DNA from: Bacteroidota bacterium
GTDB taxonomy: Bacteria > Bacteroidota > Bacteroidia > Flavobacteriales_D > Sanyastnellaceae
Assembly: GCA_027622975.1 (NCBI GenBank)
Contig: JAQBVN010000015.1
Coordinates: 1 to 55,116 of the forward strand
Reading direction: 5' to 3'
DNA: 55,116 nt
The stretch's first letter is position 1, and each line of letters starts with the position of its first letter. The notes below the pieces were generated by a model. It was not told where the DNA came from. It saw only the letters and a program-made list of their open reading frames with translations, and made no database searches. Shown in pieces: positions 1 to 9,811 of this stretch. Made by a program: the position numbers and the translations under genes.

Positions 1-248
1 CGCGGGTTTGGCCGAGCTGCTGGGTTGCCTCGCCATCCGAGAACACCGGCCATCCCCAACGACATGGCGGACAAACTCCTGCCAATTCATTGCTCAAGAG
101 AACATCACCGCAGGATCGACATCGTCCCCGAAACCAATGGATCATGTCGCAAAGTTGAAGTCCGGAAGGGGCATTTCGTCATTCCACTTTGTGCGATGAG
201 ACCGACATTCAACTGCCGTCAGGCATTGCGTGTTTGTACCTTCGAACT
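1..248. other. left edge, no recognisable gene
   Basis: Short open frames cross this stretch but none gives a protein I recognise. It may hold the end of a gene cut by the window edge. The last bases contain the likely promoter of the DUF72 gene. Confidence 0.4.
237..244 (+). promoter_or_regulatory. candidate -7 box of the DUF72 gene
   Basis: TACCTTCG differs by one base from the Bacteroidota -7 consensus TAnnTTTG and ends 4 nt before the GTG start. The spacing matches that of perfect boxes elsewhere in this window (secA, the HMA lipoprotein). No TTG is seen at the usual -33 distance. Confidence 0.35.
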
Positions 249-1172
249 GTGAAGTTTGGCAAACTTGAAACACCCCCCAATTCCTACGATTGGCGCCTTC
301 CTCGCACTCCGCAGGGATTTGAGTTGACCACCCTCAATCCTGAACGGTTAGGAGGCTCCAACGTTCTGAAAGTCAAAGCAGGTGGGACGATGTGGACCAT
401 CAGGGATTGGCGCGGGACGGTCTACCCGGAAAAGGACCCCCAACGCACCTGGCCGGGGCATTACGGGAGGCAGTTTGGGACCTTGGAGTTCAACGCCACC
501 CACTACCGCATCCACCCCGCCGACCGCATGGCAGAATGGGCGGCCGCGATGCCGGAAGGGTTTACGTTTTGTCCGAAGTTCCCCCAAATCGTCACCCACT
601 TCCGCCGCTTCATCGACTGCGACGGCCCCACTGACGACTTCATCGACGGACTGTTGGCCCTCGGTGACAAACTCGGACCCGCGTTCATCCAACTGCCCCC
701 CCACTTTGCGCCCAAGCATGCCGCCGCCATGGCGACCTACCTGGAGAAATGGCCGCGGGAACTTCGGGTGGCGGTGGAGTTCAGGCACCCCGAGTGGTTT
801 GAAGGGGGCGTGCAGGCCGAAGAGATGTGGGCACGGCTGCGGGAACTAGGTATGGGCGCGGTGATTAGCGACACGGCGGGGCGCAGGGACGCCTTGCACA
901 TGCGGGTCACGGCCCCGTTTGTCCTAGTGCGGTTCGGCGGGTACGAAGGGCACGCGTCCGACGAAACGCGACTCACCCAATGGGCCCGGCGCATCGACGA
1001 ATGGAAGGACCAGGGCCTCACCGAATTCCACCTGCTCGTCCACCAACCGGACAGCATTCACACCCCGGACACCTGCCGGCAATTCGCGCGGCTCGTGAAG
1101 GAGCACGCCGGCCTTGACGTCCAAGCACCCACCGACCTGCGCGCCGCCACCCAGGGCAACCTCTTTTCGTGA
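249..1172 (+). CDS. DUF72 (YecE-like) family protein
   Basis: A 307-residue protein of the DUF72 family, which has a TIM-barrel fold and no firmly established reaction. The opening (M/V)KFGKLE, the phrase FNATHYRIH, and the later FCPKFPQ, FIQLPP and VEFRHPEW stretches are the conserved blocks of the family in order. I chose the GTG at 249 because family members begin with MKFGK; the in-frame ATG at 189 would add 20 residues unlike the family. Its stop lies 41 nt before the uracil phosphoribosyltransferase start, so the two may be cotranscribed. The family assignment is firm and the function unknown. Confidence 0.88.
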   Translation: MKFGKLETPPNSYDWRLPRTPQGFELTTLNPERLGGSNVLKVKAGGTMWTIRDWRGTVYPEKDPQRTWPGHYGRQFGTLEFNATHYRIHPADRMAEWAAAMPEGFTFCPKFPQIVTHFRRFIDCDGPTDDFIDGLLALGDKLGPAFIQLPPHFAPKHAAAMATYLEKWPRELRVAVEFRHPEWFEGGVQAEEMWARLRELGMGAVISDTAGRRDALHMRVTAPFVLVRFGGYEGHASDETRLTQWARRIDEWKDQGLTEFHLLVHQPDSIHTPDTCRQFARLVKEHAGLDVQAPTDLRAATQGNLFS

Positions 1173-1213
1173 AAGAAGGGCGCGAGGCCCATGGTGCAAC
1201 GTACTTTAGGCTC

Positions 1214-1867
1214 ATGGCAGTCCAAATCTTGAACCGCGCACCCGGCATCGCCGGCCACCTGTTGTTGAACCTTCGCGACGCCTCAAAGCACGGGGACCGC
1301 GCGGCCTTCCGATGGAACATGCAGCGGATGGGACGTGAGCTCGGAAGCGCCCTGGCCCAATCTTGGCCCATGACCAACGCTTCCTGTACCACCCCCTTAG
1401 GCAACGCCACAGAACGCGTCCCGGCCCACCAACCGGTCCTGGCCTGCATTTTGCGCGCGTCGATGCCGCTGCACCAAGGGGTGATGGACGTTTGGGACCA
1501 AGCCGACTCCGCCTTCGTGTCAGCCTACCGAAAACACCACGACGCGGGCTTCGACATCGAAATCGAGTACCTCGGCGCCCCCTCCATGGAAGGCCGCGTG
1601 CTTGTCCTCGTTGACCCCATGCTCGCCACCGGCGCGTCCCTGCAAGCCGCGTACGACGCGTTGTGCGAAACCGGTGTGCCAGCCTCTGTCCACGTCCTCT
1701 CCGCGATTGCGAGCGAAGATGGCCTGGCCAACGCGCAGCAGTGGTTGCCCGAGGGCACGTCGTTCATTCTGGGAGGGGTCGATCCCGAACTCAACGAGCA
1801 CGGCTACATCGTGCCGGGCCTGGGCGACGCGGGCGACCTTGCGTTTGGGCCCAAGACGCGCAGCTAA
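1214..1867 (+). CDS. upp: uracil phosphoribosyltransferase
   Basis: Cytosolic pyrimidine salvage enzyme that converts uracil and PRPP to UMP. The 217-residue product shows the PRPP-binding loop VLVDPMLATGAS and the C-terminal uracil-binding block VDPELNEHGYIVPGLGDAGDLAFG-like (VDPELN, GYIVPGLGD). ATG 1214 (MAVQILN) was chosen; an upstream in-frame start at 1169 would overlap the DUF72 gene and add 15 atypical residues. The gene ends 19 nt from the end of the convergent DUF1569 gene. Length and motifs are normal for the family. Confidence 0.93.
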   Translation: MAVQILNRAPGIAGHLLLNLRDASKHGDRAAFRWNMQRMGRELGSALAQSWPMTNASCTTPLGNATERVPAHQPVLACILRASMPLHQGVMDVWDQADSAFVSAYRKHHDAGFDIEIEYLGAPSMEGRVLVLVDPMLATGASLQAAYDALCETGVPASVHVLSAIASEDGLANAQQWLPEGTSFILGGVDPELNEHGYIVPGLGDAGDLAFGPKTRS

Positions 1868-1886
1868 GACCACCCATGCGGCCCTT

Positions 1887-2357
1887 TTACACCACCCCAA
1901 ACTGGTGGAAATGGTGCGTCGTGTGGTGGCGTACCAGCGCCTTCGCGTCGTCCGCCTTCATGGCGCCGTACATGGCATGCTGAATCACGCCACCCAACTC
2001 CTCCACCTCAGCGAGACGGTCGAGGAATCGAGCGCGCTCCGCCTCGAAATCCAGCGCCACATCGGGGCGCGCCTTGATGGCCGGCATGGTGCCCATGTTT
2101 CGGGGTGTGGCGCCAATCGACTTGGTCAGGAAAGAGCGCAGAAAGGGCGGGCCGAGGAGTCGTGAAATCACTCGGGCCCAACCCGGCACGGCAATGCGGC
2201 CGAGGTACAGGTCCATGAACCGCGAACAGTGGCGGAGCATTTGGGGGGCGGTCATGGCGCCCCAGGCCGGGGCTGTGACGGCGTCGAGCCGGTCGAGGGC
2301 CGCGCGGAGCTCGGCAATCGACGGCGTGTCGGGCGCGACGTCCGGGAGGGAAATCAC
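1887..2357 (-). CDS. DUF1569 family (DinB-like fold) protein
   Basis: A 156-residue protein that starts at a GTG overlapping the secA stop codon (GTGA), so translation is probably coupled to secA. The sequence APAWGAMTAPQMLRHCSRFMD has the look of DUF1569, a family of small helical bundles related to DinB/YfiT metal-dependent proteins; the family-like H175-type pattern is represented here by LRHCSRFMD early and RHHTTHHFHQFG at the end. The histidine-rich C-terminus could bind metal. A longer in-frame extension lies inside secA and is compositionally unlike a protein, so I rejected it. The function is unknown. Confidence 0.7.
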   Translation of the reverse strand: MISLPDVAPDTPSIAELRAALDRLDAVTAPAWGAMTAPQMLRHCSRFMDLYLGRIAVPGWARVISRLLGPPFLRSFLTKSIGATPRNMGTMPAIKARPDVALDFEAERARFLDRLAEVEELGGVIQHAMYGAMKADDAKALVRHHTTHHFHQFGVV

Positions 2358-5300
2358 CCGTGGCACTTCTTGTACTTCTTGCCCGACCCGCATGGACAGG
2401 GGTCGTTGGGCAAGACCTTCTTTTCCGTCCGAATCGGCTGCACGGGCTGCGGGCGAGGGGCGGCCTGAGGTGGACGGCCTGGGGCGATGGCCCCAGCTTG
2501 CGTTGGTATGGGGGGGCGCCCTGGCAGACCTCCTTGGGCAGCCATGGCGTGAGCTCGCGCAGCCGCGCCTTGCTCCGCCGTGTTGGCGACTCCGGCTTTT
2601 TGCTCCTGCACGCGGGGGGCGGCTGAAGGACGGGGCGCTTGACGTGGCGGCTGGGCAGCCGTGCCGGTCGGGATGGTGCACTTCATCAAGAAGGACGCGA
2701 CCTGGGCGTTGACCTTTTGGACCAACTTCTGGAACAGCTCGTACGACTCAAACTTGTAAATCAGGAGCGGGTCCTTTTGCTCGAAGCGGGCGTGCTGCAC
2801 GTTGCTGCGCAGGTCGTCCATGTCGCGGAGGTGCTCCTTCCAGTGCTGGTCGATGATGGCGAGCACCACGGCCTTTTCCAAGGTGTCGAGGACGCTCTTG
2901 CCTTCGGTGAGGACGCTTTGCTCGATGTCCGCCCCGACTTGAAGGGTCTTGCGGCCGTCGGTGAACGGCACGAGGATGTTCTTGAAATCGTTCTTCTCGT
3001 CGTCGTGCACGCGCTGGATGACAGGATGTGCGCGCTCGGCTAGATCGGCGAGCTTGGCTTGGTAGAGCTGCTCGGCGCGCAAGTAGGTCTGGTGCGCGAG
3101 GTCCTCGGGCTTGCCGGTGCTGAAGGCGTCGGCGTCAAACGGCGGCTCGATGCCAAAGTCCGTGAGCAGCGCCATGCGGAACCCGTCGAAGTCCTTGACC
3201 GGATGCGTCGCCAAGACGTGGGCCTCGACGAGCTCGTAGAACATGTTGGCGATGTCTGTGCGGATGCGGTCGCCGTACAAGGCGTTGCGACGGCGCTTGT
3301 AGATGACCTCTCGCTGGGCGTTCATCACGTCGTCGTACTCGAGCAGGCGCTTCCGGATGCCGAAGTTGTTTTCCTCGACCTTCTTTTGGGCTCGCTCGAT
3401 GCTCTTGGTGATCATGCCCGCTTGGATGACCTCCCCTTCTTGGTGGCCCATGCGGTCCATCATCTTGCTCACGCGTTCGGACCCAAACAACCGCATCAGG
3501 TCGTCCTCCAAGCTCACGTAGAACTGGCTCGATCCGGGGTCTCCCTGACGGCCTGAACGTCCGCGCAACTGGCGGTCGACACGTCGGCTGTCGTGGCGCT
3601 CGGTGCCAATGATCGCCAGACCTCCGGCATCCTTCACTTCTTGCGAAAGCTTGATGTCCGTTCCGCGACCTGCCATGTTCGTGGCGATGGTCACGGTGCC
3701 CGGCTTGCCCGCTTCCGAGACGACCTCGGCCTCGCGCTGGTGCATCTTGGCATTCAGTACTTGGTGCTTGATGTTGCGCATGCCAAGCATCTTCGACAGC
3801 AATTCGCTGATCTCGACGGTGGTCGTTCCCACGAGCACCGGCCGCCCCTGCTGGCTGAGCTCCACCACGTCCTCGATGACGGCGTTGAGTTTTTCGCGCT
3901 TCGTCTTGTAGACGAGGTCGTCCTTGTCCTGTCGCGCAATGGGGCGGTTGGTCGGGATGACCATGACGTCCAACTTGTAGATGTCCCAAAACTCCCCTGC
4001 TTCCGTCTCCGCCGTTCCCGTCATGCCGGCCAACTTGTGGTACATGCGGAAGTAGTTCTGAAGCGTCACCGTGGCGTAGGTCTGCGTGGCCGCTTCCACC
4101 TTCACGCCCTCCTTGGCCTCAATCGCCTGGTGCAGCCCGTCGCTGTAGCGGCGGCCTTCCATGATCCGGCCGGTCTGCTCGTCGACGATCTTCACCTTGT
4201 TGTCCATCACCACGTACTCGATGTCCTTCTCGAACAACGCGTACGCCTTCAGGAGCTGGTTCATGCTGTGGATGCGGGCGCTCTTGACGCCATAATCCTG
4301 CATGAGTTGCTGCTTTTTCTCAAGTTTGGCCTCTTCAGAATCCTCCCCGCCGTCAATGGATACAAGTTCTGTGGCCAAATCAGGCATGGTGAAAAAATGC
4401 TCGTCCTCCATGTTGCGCACGAGGTACTCGATGCCCTTCTCGGTGAGCTCGATTTGGTTTTGCTTCTCGTCAATGACGAAGTACAGCTCAGCATCCGCCT
4501 TGTGCATCTCGCGCTGGTTGTCCGCGAGGTAGTAACCCTCGGTCTTGAGCAGCTGCTGGCGCATGCCGTCCTGGCTGAGGAACTTGATGAGGGGCTTGCT
4601 CTTGGGCAAAGCGCGGTAGGCCCTGTACAAGGCCAAACCGCCTTCCTCCACCTCCGCCTTCGACGCGCCGTCTGTAAGGAATTTCTTGGCCTCGGCGAGG
4701 AACCCTTGCGCGGCCTGCTGCTGAACCTTCACAAGGCTCACCACCTTGGGCTTCAACTGGTCAAACTCCTGCTCGTCTCCCTTCGGCGTGGGACCGCTGA
4801 TGATGAGCGGCGTCCGCGCCTCGTCAATCAACACCGAGTCAACCTCGTCGACGATGGCAAAGTGGTGCTTGCGCTGCACGAGTTGCTCGGGCCGGTTGGC
4901 CATGTTGTCGCGCAGGTAGTCAAAGCCAAACTCGTTGTTTGTCCCAAACGTCACATCGCATTTGTAGGCTTGACGACGCGGCTCGCTGTTGGGCTGGTGC
5001 TTGTCAATGCAGTCCACGGTGAGGCCGTGGAATTCGTAGAGCGGGCCCATCCATTCGGCGTCACGACGCGCCAAATAATCGTTCACGGTCACGACGTGGA
5101 CGCCGCGTCCCGCGAGGGCGTTCAGGAAGACGGGCAACGTCGCCACCAACGTTTTTCCTTCCCCTGTCTGCATTTCCGCCACCTTGCCGCGGTGCAGGGC
5201 GACCCCGCCGATGAGCTGCACGTCATAGTGCACCATGTCCCAGGTCACGGCCGAGCCTGCCGCGGTCCAAGACCTCTGCCAGTATGCCTTGTCGCCTTCA

Positions 5301-5746
5301 ATCCGGACCAGGTCGCGGGAGGACGCGATCTCGCGGTCGAGGTCCGTGGCGGTCACCTCGACGTCCCCGTCCGCCGCGAAACGGCACGCCGTCTCCTTCA
5401 CGAGCGCAAACGCCTCAGGCATCACCTCCTCCAGCACCTCCTCGAGCCGTTCGTTCACCTTCAACTCCAGGGAGTCCACGTTTTCAAACAACGCCTCCTT
5501 CTGGTCCAGTTGGGTCAGTGGCAAGGCCGCGGCTTGGGCCTTGAGATCTTCAATGGCGGCCAATTCCTCGGAAACGTGGTCCCGGATCCGGTCGCGCAAC
5601 GCCGCCGAGCGCGCACGGAGGTCGTCTGCCGTCAAGCCCGCCAGGGAAGGTTCCAACGCCTTCACGCGGTCCACAATCGGCTGGACTTCTTTGATGTCGT
5701 TGGCCGATTTGTCTCCAACAAAGGCCTTAAAAAGCTTCGCAAGCAT
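2354..5746 (-). CDS. secA: preprotein translocase ATPase SecA
   Basis: Motor ATPase that pushes unfolded preproteins through SecYEG. It has 1130 residues, longer than the roughly 900 of E. coli SecA; Walker A (QTGEGKT) falls at 193-199 instead of near 105, because of an N-terminal extension/insertion common in Bacteroidota. The DEVDS Walker B follows at 300-304, then the second helicase lobe (NMAGRGTDI, GRSGRQGDPG). The last residues form the SecB/zinc-binding tail with Cys1117, Cys1119, Cys1128 and His1129 (CPCGSGKKYKKCHG). A perfect TACTTTTG box lies 4 nt before the ATG. The tail of the gene overlaps the DUF1569 start. Confidence 0.98.
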   Translation of the reverse strand: MLAKLFKAFVGDKSANDIKEVQPIVDRVKALEPSLAGLTADDLRARSAALRDRIRDHVSEELAAIEDLKAQAAALPLTQLDQKEALFENVDSLELKVNERLEEVLEEVMPEAFALVKETACRFAADGDVEVTATDLDREIASSRDLVRIEGDKAYWQRSWTAAGSAVTWDMVHYDVQLIGGVALHRGKVAEMQTGEGKTLVATLPVFLNALAGRGVHVVTVNDYLARRDAEWMGPLYEFHGLTVDCIDKHQPNSEPRRQAYKCDVTFGTNNEFGFDYLRDNMANRPEQLVQRKHHFAIVDEVDSVLIDEARTPLIISGPTPKGDEQEFDQLKPKVVSLVKVQQQAAQGFLAEAKKFLTDGASKAEVEEGGLALYRAYRALPKSKPLIKFLSQDGMRQQLLKTEGYYLADNQREMHKADAELYFVIDEKQNQIELTEKGIEYLVRNMEDEHFFTMPDLATELVSIDGGEDSEEAKLEKKQQLMQDYGVKSARIHSMNQLLKAYALFEKDIEYVVMDNKVKIVDEQTGRIMEGRRYSDGLHQAIEAKEGVKVEAATQTYATVTLQNYFRMYHKLAGMTGTAETEAGEFWDIYKLDVMVIPTNRPIARQDKDDLVYKTKREKLNAVIEDVVELSQQGRPVLVGTTTVEISELLSKMLGMRNIKHQVLNAKMHQREAEVVSEAGKPGTVTIATNMAGRGTDIKLSQEVKDAGGLAIIGTERHDSRRVDRQLRGRSGRQGDPGSSQFYVSLEDDLMRLFGSERVSKMMDRMGHQEGEVIQAGMITKSIERAQKKVEENNFGIRKRLLEYDDVMNAQREVIYKRRRNALYGDRIRTDIANMFYELVEAHVLATHPVKDFDGFRMALLTDFGIEPPFDADAFSTGKPEDLAHQTYLRAEQLYQAKLADLAERAHPVIQRVHDDEKNDFKNILVPFTDGRKTLQVGADIEQSVLTEGKSVLDTLEKAVVLAIIDQHWKEHLRDMDDLRSNVQHARFEQKDPLLIYKFESYELFQKLVQKVNAQVASFLMKCTIPTGTAAQPPRQAPRPSAAPRVQEQKAGVANTAEQGAAARAHAMAAQGGLPGRPPIPTQAGAIAPGRPPQAAPRPQPVQPIRTEKKVLPNDPCPCGSGKKYKKCHG

Positions 5747-5750
5747 GCCA

Positions 5751-5758
5751 CAAAAGTA
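5751..5758 (-). promoter_or_regulatory. -7 box of secA
   Basis: Read on the minus strand this is TACTTTTG, a perfect TAnnTTTG box, with only TGGC between it and the secA ATG. A TTTG that could act as -33 lies about 25 nt further upstream (5784-5787), slightly beyond the usual 17-23 nt. The geometry implies an mRNA with almost no leader. Confidence 0.6.
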
Positions 5759-6151
5759 CGACGCAAGACACCCCCCCCTTGGCCAAAATTCGTTGCCGGA
5801 AAAACCGTGCCAAAAAAACGCGACTCAAACCCCTCCTCGTGCGATTTTAACAATGACAAACGGGCATAAAACACCTGTTTTTCAGCAGGTTATGAGAGCG
5901 TGATTCACACCATGTTGAGAACTCCTGTCAATTGTGGACGGAATCCATTTGCCCCGCAACGGTGTTGGGAAGTTTCTTTGGAGGGTTGAGCGGGGCCTCT
6001 TGTTTTGGGCCTTGCGAAGCCACCTTTTTCTCTCATCGTCAACCCTCAATTGACTGCGATTCAACCCTTGCAGCCCTGCCATCCTCTCCTCTGATTTTGT
6101 CGCACAACCATCACGGTGGCGTAACCAAGAGCCCGATTCATTCCACGAACC
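5759..6151. other. secA/nrdB divergent spacer
   Basis: About 390 bases without a convincing gene, long for this compact region. It contains a 5-bp inverted repeat ACCTG...CAGGT (5873-5890) around an 8-nt loop. It also has a possible weak nrdB promoter: TTTG at 5948-5951, then 21 nt, then TTTCTTTG at 5973-5980, one base off TAnnTTTG. That promoter would give nrdB a leader of roughly 165 nt. No NrdR box pair is obvious to me. Confidence 0.4.
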
Positions 6152-7213
6152 ATGGACAACCACATCAAAAACCAGACCCAAGACGTCGTCGACACCAACC
6201 AGACCACCATTGCGGAGGTGCTCCCGGCCAACACTGCGGTCGTTGAACCCATCCTCGAGGACAATCCCAACCGGTTTGTGCTGTTCCCCATTGAACACAA
6301 CGACATCTGGAATTTTTACAAAAAATCGGAAGCCAGCTTTTGGACGGCTGAGGAGATTGACTTGGCTGCAGACATTGTGGACTGGAACGACAAACTCAAC
6401 GATGACGAGCGCTATTTCATCAAGCACATCCTCGCTTTCTTCGCAGCCTCTGACGGCATTGTGAACGAAAACCTCGCCGAGAACTTCGTCGCGGAGGTGC
6501 AGTACACGGAAGCCAAGTTTTTCTATGGGTTTCAAATCATGATGGAGAACATCCACAGCGAAACGTATTCTCTGTTGATCGACACTTACATCAAGGACAA
6601 GGCAGAAAAAGACAAGCTCTTCAATGCCATCGAAACCCTTGATTGTGTCAAGCAAAAGGCTCACTGGGCCCTCGAGTGGATTGAAACCGGAAGTTTCGCT
6701 GAACGCATCGTGGCCTTCGCGGCTGTCGAAGGCATCTTCTTCTCGGGCAGCTTCTGTTCCATCTTCTGGCTGAAGAAGCGCGGCCTCATGCCAGGTTTGA
6801 GCTTCTCCAACGAACTCATCAGCCGCGACGAAGGCATGCACTGCGACTTCGCCTGCTTGCTCTACAACGACCACATCGTCAACAAGCTCCCCAAGAAGAC
6901 CATCGAAAAGATCATCCTCGACGCCGTGGCGATCGAGAAGGAATTCATCTGTGAAGCACTTCCCGTTCGTCTGATTGGCATGAATGCTGAATTGATGAGC
7001 CAATACATCGAGTTTGTGGCAGACCGTCTGCTTGTCGAACTCGGCAACGACAAGGTGTTCAATGTCACGAACCCCTTCGATTTCATGGACATGATCAGCC
7101 TTCAAGGCAAGACCAATTTCTTCGAGAAGCGCGTTGGTGAATACCAAAAAGCCGGTGTTCTCAACAAAACCTCAGAAGAAGAAAACGGGTTCAGCCTCGA
7201 TGCAGACTTCTAA
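6152..7213 (+). CDS. nrdB: class Ia ribonucleotide reductase, beta subunit
   Basis: Radical-generating subunit of aerobic ribonucleotide reductase. It has 353 residues with all di-iron ligands in place: Asp101, Glu132, His135, then Glu193, Glu227 and His230. The radical tyrosine is Tyr139 in the block [16 protein letters not shown], which resembles the eukaryotic R2 more than E. coli NrdB. The C-terminal tail FSLDADF is the peptide that docks on the alpha subunit, and also matches the eukaryotic type (FTLDADF). nrdA follows 61 nt downstream, so the two form an operon in beta-alpha order. The first ~35 residues are variable. Confidence 0.97.
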   Translation: MDNHIKNQTQDVVDTNQTTIAEVLPANTAVVEPILEDNPNRFVLFPIEHNDIWNFYKKSEASFWTAEEIDLAADIVDWNDKLNDDERYFIKHILAFFAASDGIVNENLAENFVAEVQYTEAKFFYGFQIMMENIHSETYSLLIDTYIKDKAEKDKLFNAIETLDCVKQKAHWALEWIETGSFAERIVAFAAVEGIFFSGSFCSIFWLKKRGLMPGLSFSNELISRDEGMHCDFACLLYNDHIVNKLPKKTIEKIILDAVAIEKEFICEALPVRLIGMNAELMSQYIEFVADRLLVELGNDKVFNVTNPFDFMDMISLQGKTNFFEKRVGEYQKAGVLNKTSEEENGFSLDADF

Positions 7214-7274
7214 CTGATTCCAAAGATTCGATTCACATCACCTCCATGTTCAACCACCTCTCTCTCACTCCCGC

Positions 7275-9662
7275 ATGTACGTTTTGAAGCGCGATGGCCG
7301 CCACGAGCCAGTTCAGTTTGACAAAATCACTGCCCGAATCAAAAAACTTTGCTACGGCCTGCACAACGCCGTAGACCCTACCAAAATTGCGATGCGTGTC
7401 ATCGAGGGGGTGTACGATGGTGTCACCACCACTGAGCTCGACAACCTCGCCGCTGAAGTGGCGGCAACCAATGCCGTGACACACCCGGATTACGCGCAGT
7501 TGGCAAGCAGGATCGCAGTGAGCAACCTGCACAAGGCGACCAAAAAGTCGTTCACCGAAACGATGCAAGACCTTCACGAGTACGTGGACCCCATCACCGG
7601 AGAAAACGCCAGCTTGATTGCAGAGGATGTTTGGGAGATCATCCAGAAGAATTCGGAGTTGCTCGATTCGAGCATCATTTATGACCGGGATTTCAATTAC
7701 GATTTCTTTGGGTTCAAGACCCTCGAGCGCTCGTATCTGCTGAAAATTGACGGGAAGATTGCGGAACGTCCACAGCAAATGCTCATGCGTGTGGCCGTAG
7801 GCATTCACAAGGACGACATGGAGAGCGCCATTGAGACCTACAACATGATGAGTGAAGGCTGGTTCACACACGCCACCCCCACCCTGTTCAACGCGGGAAC
7901 TCCCAAGCCTCAAATGTCCAGCTGTTTTCTCCTGACCATGAAGGAAGACAGCATCAGCGGCATTTACGACACCCTGAAACAATGTGCGAAGATTTCGCAA
8001 AACGCCGGTGGCATTGGCTTGGCCATCCATGACATCCGTGCCACGGGATCGTACATCAAGGGCACCAATGGGACCTCCAATGGCATCGTGCCCATGCTTC
8101 GAGTGTTCAACGACACCGCTCGCTACGTCGACCAAGGCGGTGGGAAGCGGAAAGGTTCTTTTGCGATCTACATCGAGCCATGGCACGCGGACATCTTTGA
8201 TTTCCTCGACCTTCGAAAGAACCACGGAAAAGAAGAGCAGCGTGCACGCGACCTGTTCTTTGCACTTTGGACGCCAGACCTGTTCATGAAGCGCGTCGAA
8301 GAGAATGGGGATTGGACACTCATGTGCCCCAACGAGTGCCCCGGGTTGACGGATGCATGGGGCCCCGAATTCGAAGCGTTGTACACGAAGTACGAGGCTG
8401 AAGGCAAAGGCCGCAAAACCATCAAGGCACAAGATTTGTGGTTCAAGGTTTTGGAAAGTCAGGTTGAAACGGGCACCCCATACATGCTCTACAAAGACGC
8501 AGCCAACGGCAAGTCCAACCAACAAAACCTCGGCACCATCCGCTCTTCCAACCTCTGCACGGAAATCATCGAGTACACCTCGCCAGACGAGGTGGCAGTG
8601 TGCAACTTGGCGTCGATTGCCGTACCCAAGTTTGTGAAGGAAGATCGCACGTTTGACCACGACAAGCTGTTTGAAGTCACCTACCGCGTGACCCGCAACT
8701 TGAATCGCGTGATTGATCGCAATTACTACCCCATCCCGGAAGCGCGCAATTCCAACATGCGCCACCGTCCCATCGGTCTCGGCGTGCAAGGTTTGGCCGA
8801 TGCCTTCATCTTGATGCGCTTCCCCTTCGACAGCGACGAAGCGCGCCAGCTGAACAAAGACATTTTTGAAACCATTTACTATGCCGCATGCACAGCCTCC
8901 AAGGACATGGCCAAGGAGGATGGAGCGTACGAGACCTTCCAAGGGTCGCCTGCGAGCAAGGGAACACTGCAGTTTGACATGTGGGGAGTCACCCCTTCAG
9001 ACCGCTGGGAATGGGACATTCTGAAAGATGAAATCAAGGAACACGGAATGCGGAATTCCTTGTTGATGGCTCCGATGCCCACGGCTTCTACGGCCCAAAT
9101 CCTGGGCAACAACGAATGCTTCGAGCCCTACACGAGCAACATCTACACCCGCCGCACCTTGTCAGGTGAGTTCATCGTGGTAAACAAGCATCTGTTGCGC
9201 GACCTCACCAAGCTCGGCTTGTGGGACGACGACATGAAGAACCGCCTGATTGCGGCGAATGGTTCGGTACAGAACATCCCCGAAATCCCCGAAAACCTCA
9301 AGATCTTGTATCGCACGGCGTGGGAAATCCCCCAGCGTGCCATCCTCGACATGGCTGCGGATCGTGGTGCATACATCTGCCAGAGCCAGTCGCTTAACGT
9401 CTTCATGGAGAACGTCAACAACTCCAAGCTGACCTCCATGCACTTCTACGCATGGAAAAAGGGTCTGAAGACGGGCATGTACTATCTCCGAACCAAAGCC
9501 GCCACGGACGCCATCAAGTTCACGGTGGACAAGAAGTACAAGACAGAACCTCAAACCGAGAAAGCCGCTGTGGCTGCCAAGCCAGAAGCTTTGACGTACG
9601 AGCAGCAAGTCCAGGCTTGCAGCATTGAAAACGGACCGGATTGCGAAATGTGCAGCGGGTAA
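7275..9662 (+). CDS. nrdA: class Ia ribonucleotide reductase, alpha subunit
   Basis: Catalytic subunit that reduces ribonucleoside diphosphates to deoxy forms. The 795-residue product starts with an ATP-cone allosteric domain (about 1-90). The active site is complete: Cys217 (PQMSSCF), Asn426/Cys428/Glu430 (NLCTEI), Cys443 (CNLASI) and the YYLRT tyrosine pair near the end. The numbering is within one residue of mammalian R1. The C-terminal CEMCSG carries the shuttle cysteine pair. A linker of about 40 residues rich in K, A and E precedes it. It is cotranscribed with nrdB and followed by a strong terminator. Confidence 0.97.
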   Translation: MYVLKRDGRHEPVQFDKITARIKKLCYGLHNAVDPTKIAMRVIEGVYDGVTTTELDNLAAEVAATNAVTHPDYAQLASRIAVSNLHKATKKSFTETMQDLHEYVDPITGENASLIAEDVWEIIQKNSELLDSSIIYDRDFNYDFFGFKTLERSYLLKIDGKIAERPQQMLMRVAVGIHKDDMESAIETYNMMSEGWFTHATPTLFNAGTPKPQMSSCFLLTMKEDSISGIYDTLKQCAKISQNAGGIGLAIHDIRATGSYIKGTNGTSNGIVPMLRVFNDTARYVDQGGGKRKGSFAIYIEPWHADIFDFLDLRKNHGKEEQRARDLFFALWTPDLFMKRVEENGDWTLMCPNECPGLTDAWGPEFEALYTKYEAEGKGRKTIKAQDLWFKVLESQVETGTPYMLYKDAANGKSNQQNLGTIRSSNLCTEIIEYTSPDEVAVCNLASIAVPKFVKEDRTFDHDKLFEVTYRVTRNLNRVIDRNYYPIPEARNSNMRHRPIGLGVQGLADAFILMRFPFDSDEARQLNKDIFETIYYAACTASKDMAKEDGAYETFQGSPASKGTLQFDMWGVTPSDRWEWDILKDEIKEHGMRNSLLMAPMPTASTAQILGNNECFEPYTSNIYTRRTLSGEFIVVNKHLLRDLTKLGLWDDDMKNRLIAANGSVQNIPEIPENLKILYRTAWEIPQRAILDMAADRGAYICQSQSLNVFMENVNNSKLTSMHFYAWKKGLKTGMYYLRTKAATDAIKFTVDKKYKTEPQTEKAAVAAKPEALTYEQQVQACSIENGPDCEMCSG

Positions 9663-9683
9663 TCTCGGCACTCGGCTGAACGA

Positions 9684-9711
9684 AAAAAGGCGTCCTTCGG
9701 GGCGCCTTTTT
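9684..9711 (+). terminator. rho-independent terminator of nrdBA
   Basis: A 12-bp stem (AAAAAGGCGTCC against GGGCGCCTTTTT with one T-G pair) closes on a TTCG tetraloop and ends in a T tract, 21 nt after the nrdA stop. It is among the clearest terminators in the window. Confidence 0.92.
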
Positions 9712-9811
9712 GTTGGTACAGGTTGCCACATTCCGTGGTTCTGACCCTGCCATGACAGAACGTTGCCCATTCTGTCGGAAATTTGACCCTGCAAATGCAC
9801 GACACATCCCC

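Noticed and set aside
3593-5869. Long plus-strand open frame (758 codons) opposite secA
   Set aside because: It is the mirror of a well-conserved secA frame in GC-rich DNA, and its translation is rich in H, V, R and L without any family motif.
5873-5890. Terminator between secA and nrdB
   Set aside because: The stem is only 5 bp and it lies between divergent starts, where no transcript needs to end.
7233-8942. Minus-strand open frame of 569 codons opposite nrdA
   Set aside because: NrdA has all catalytic residues on the plus strand; the opposite frame shows no domain.
9710-9811. Earlier in-frame start for hemA
   Set aside because: It begins inside the nrdA terminator, and the extra 34 residues do not resemble glutamyl-tRNA reductases.
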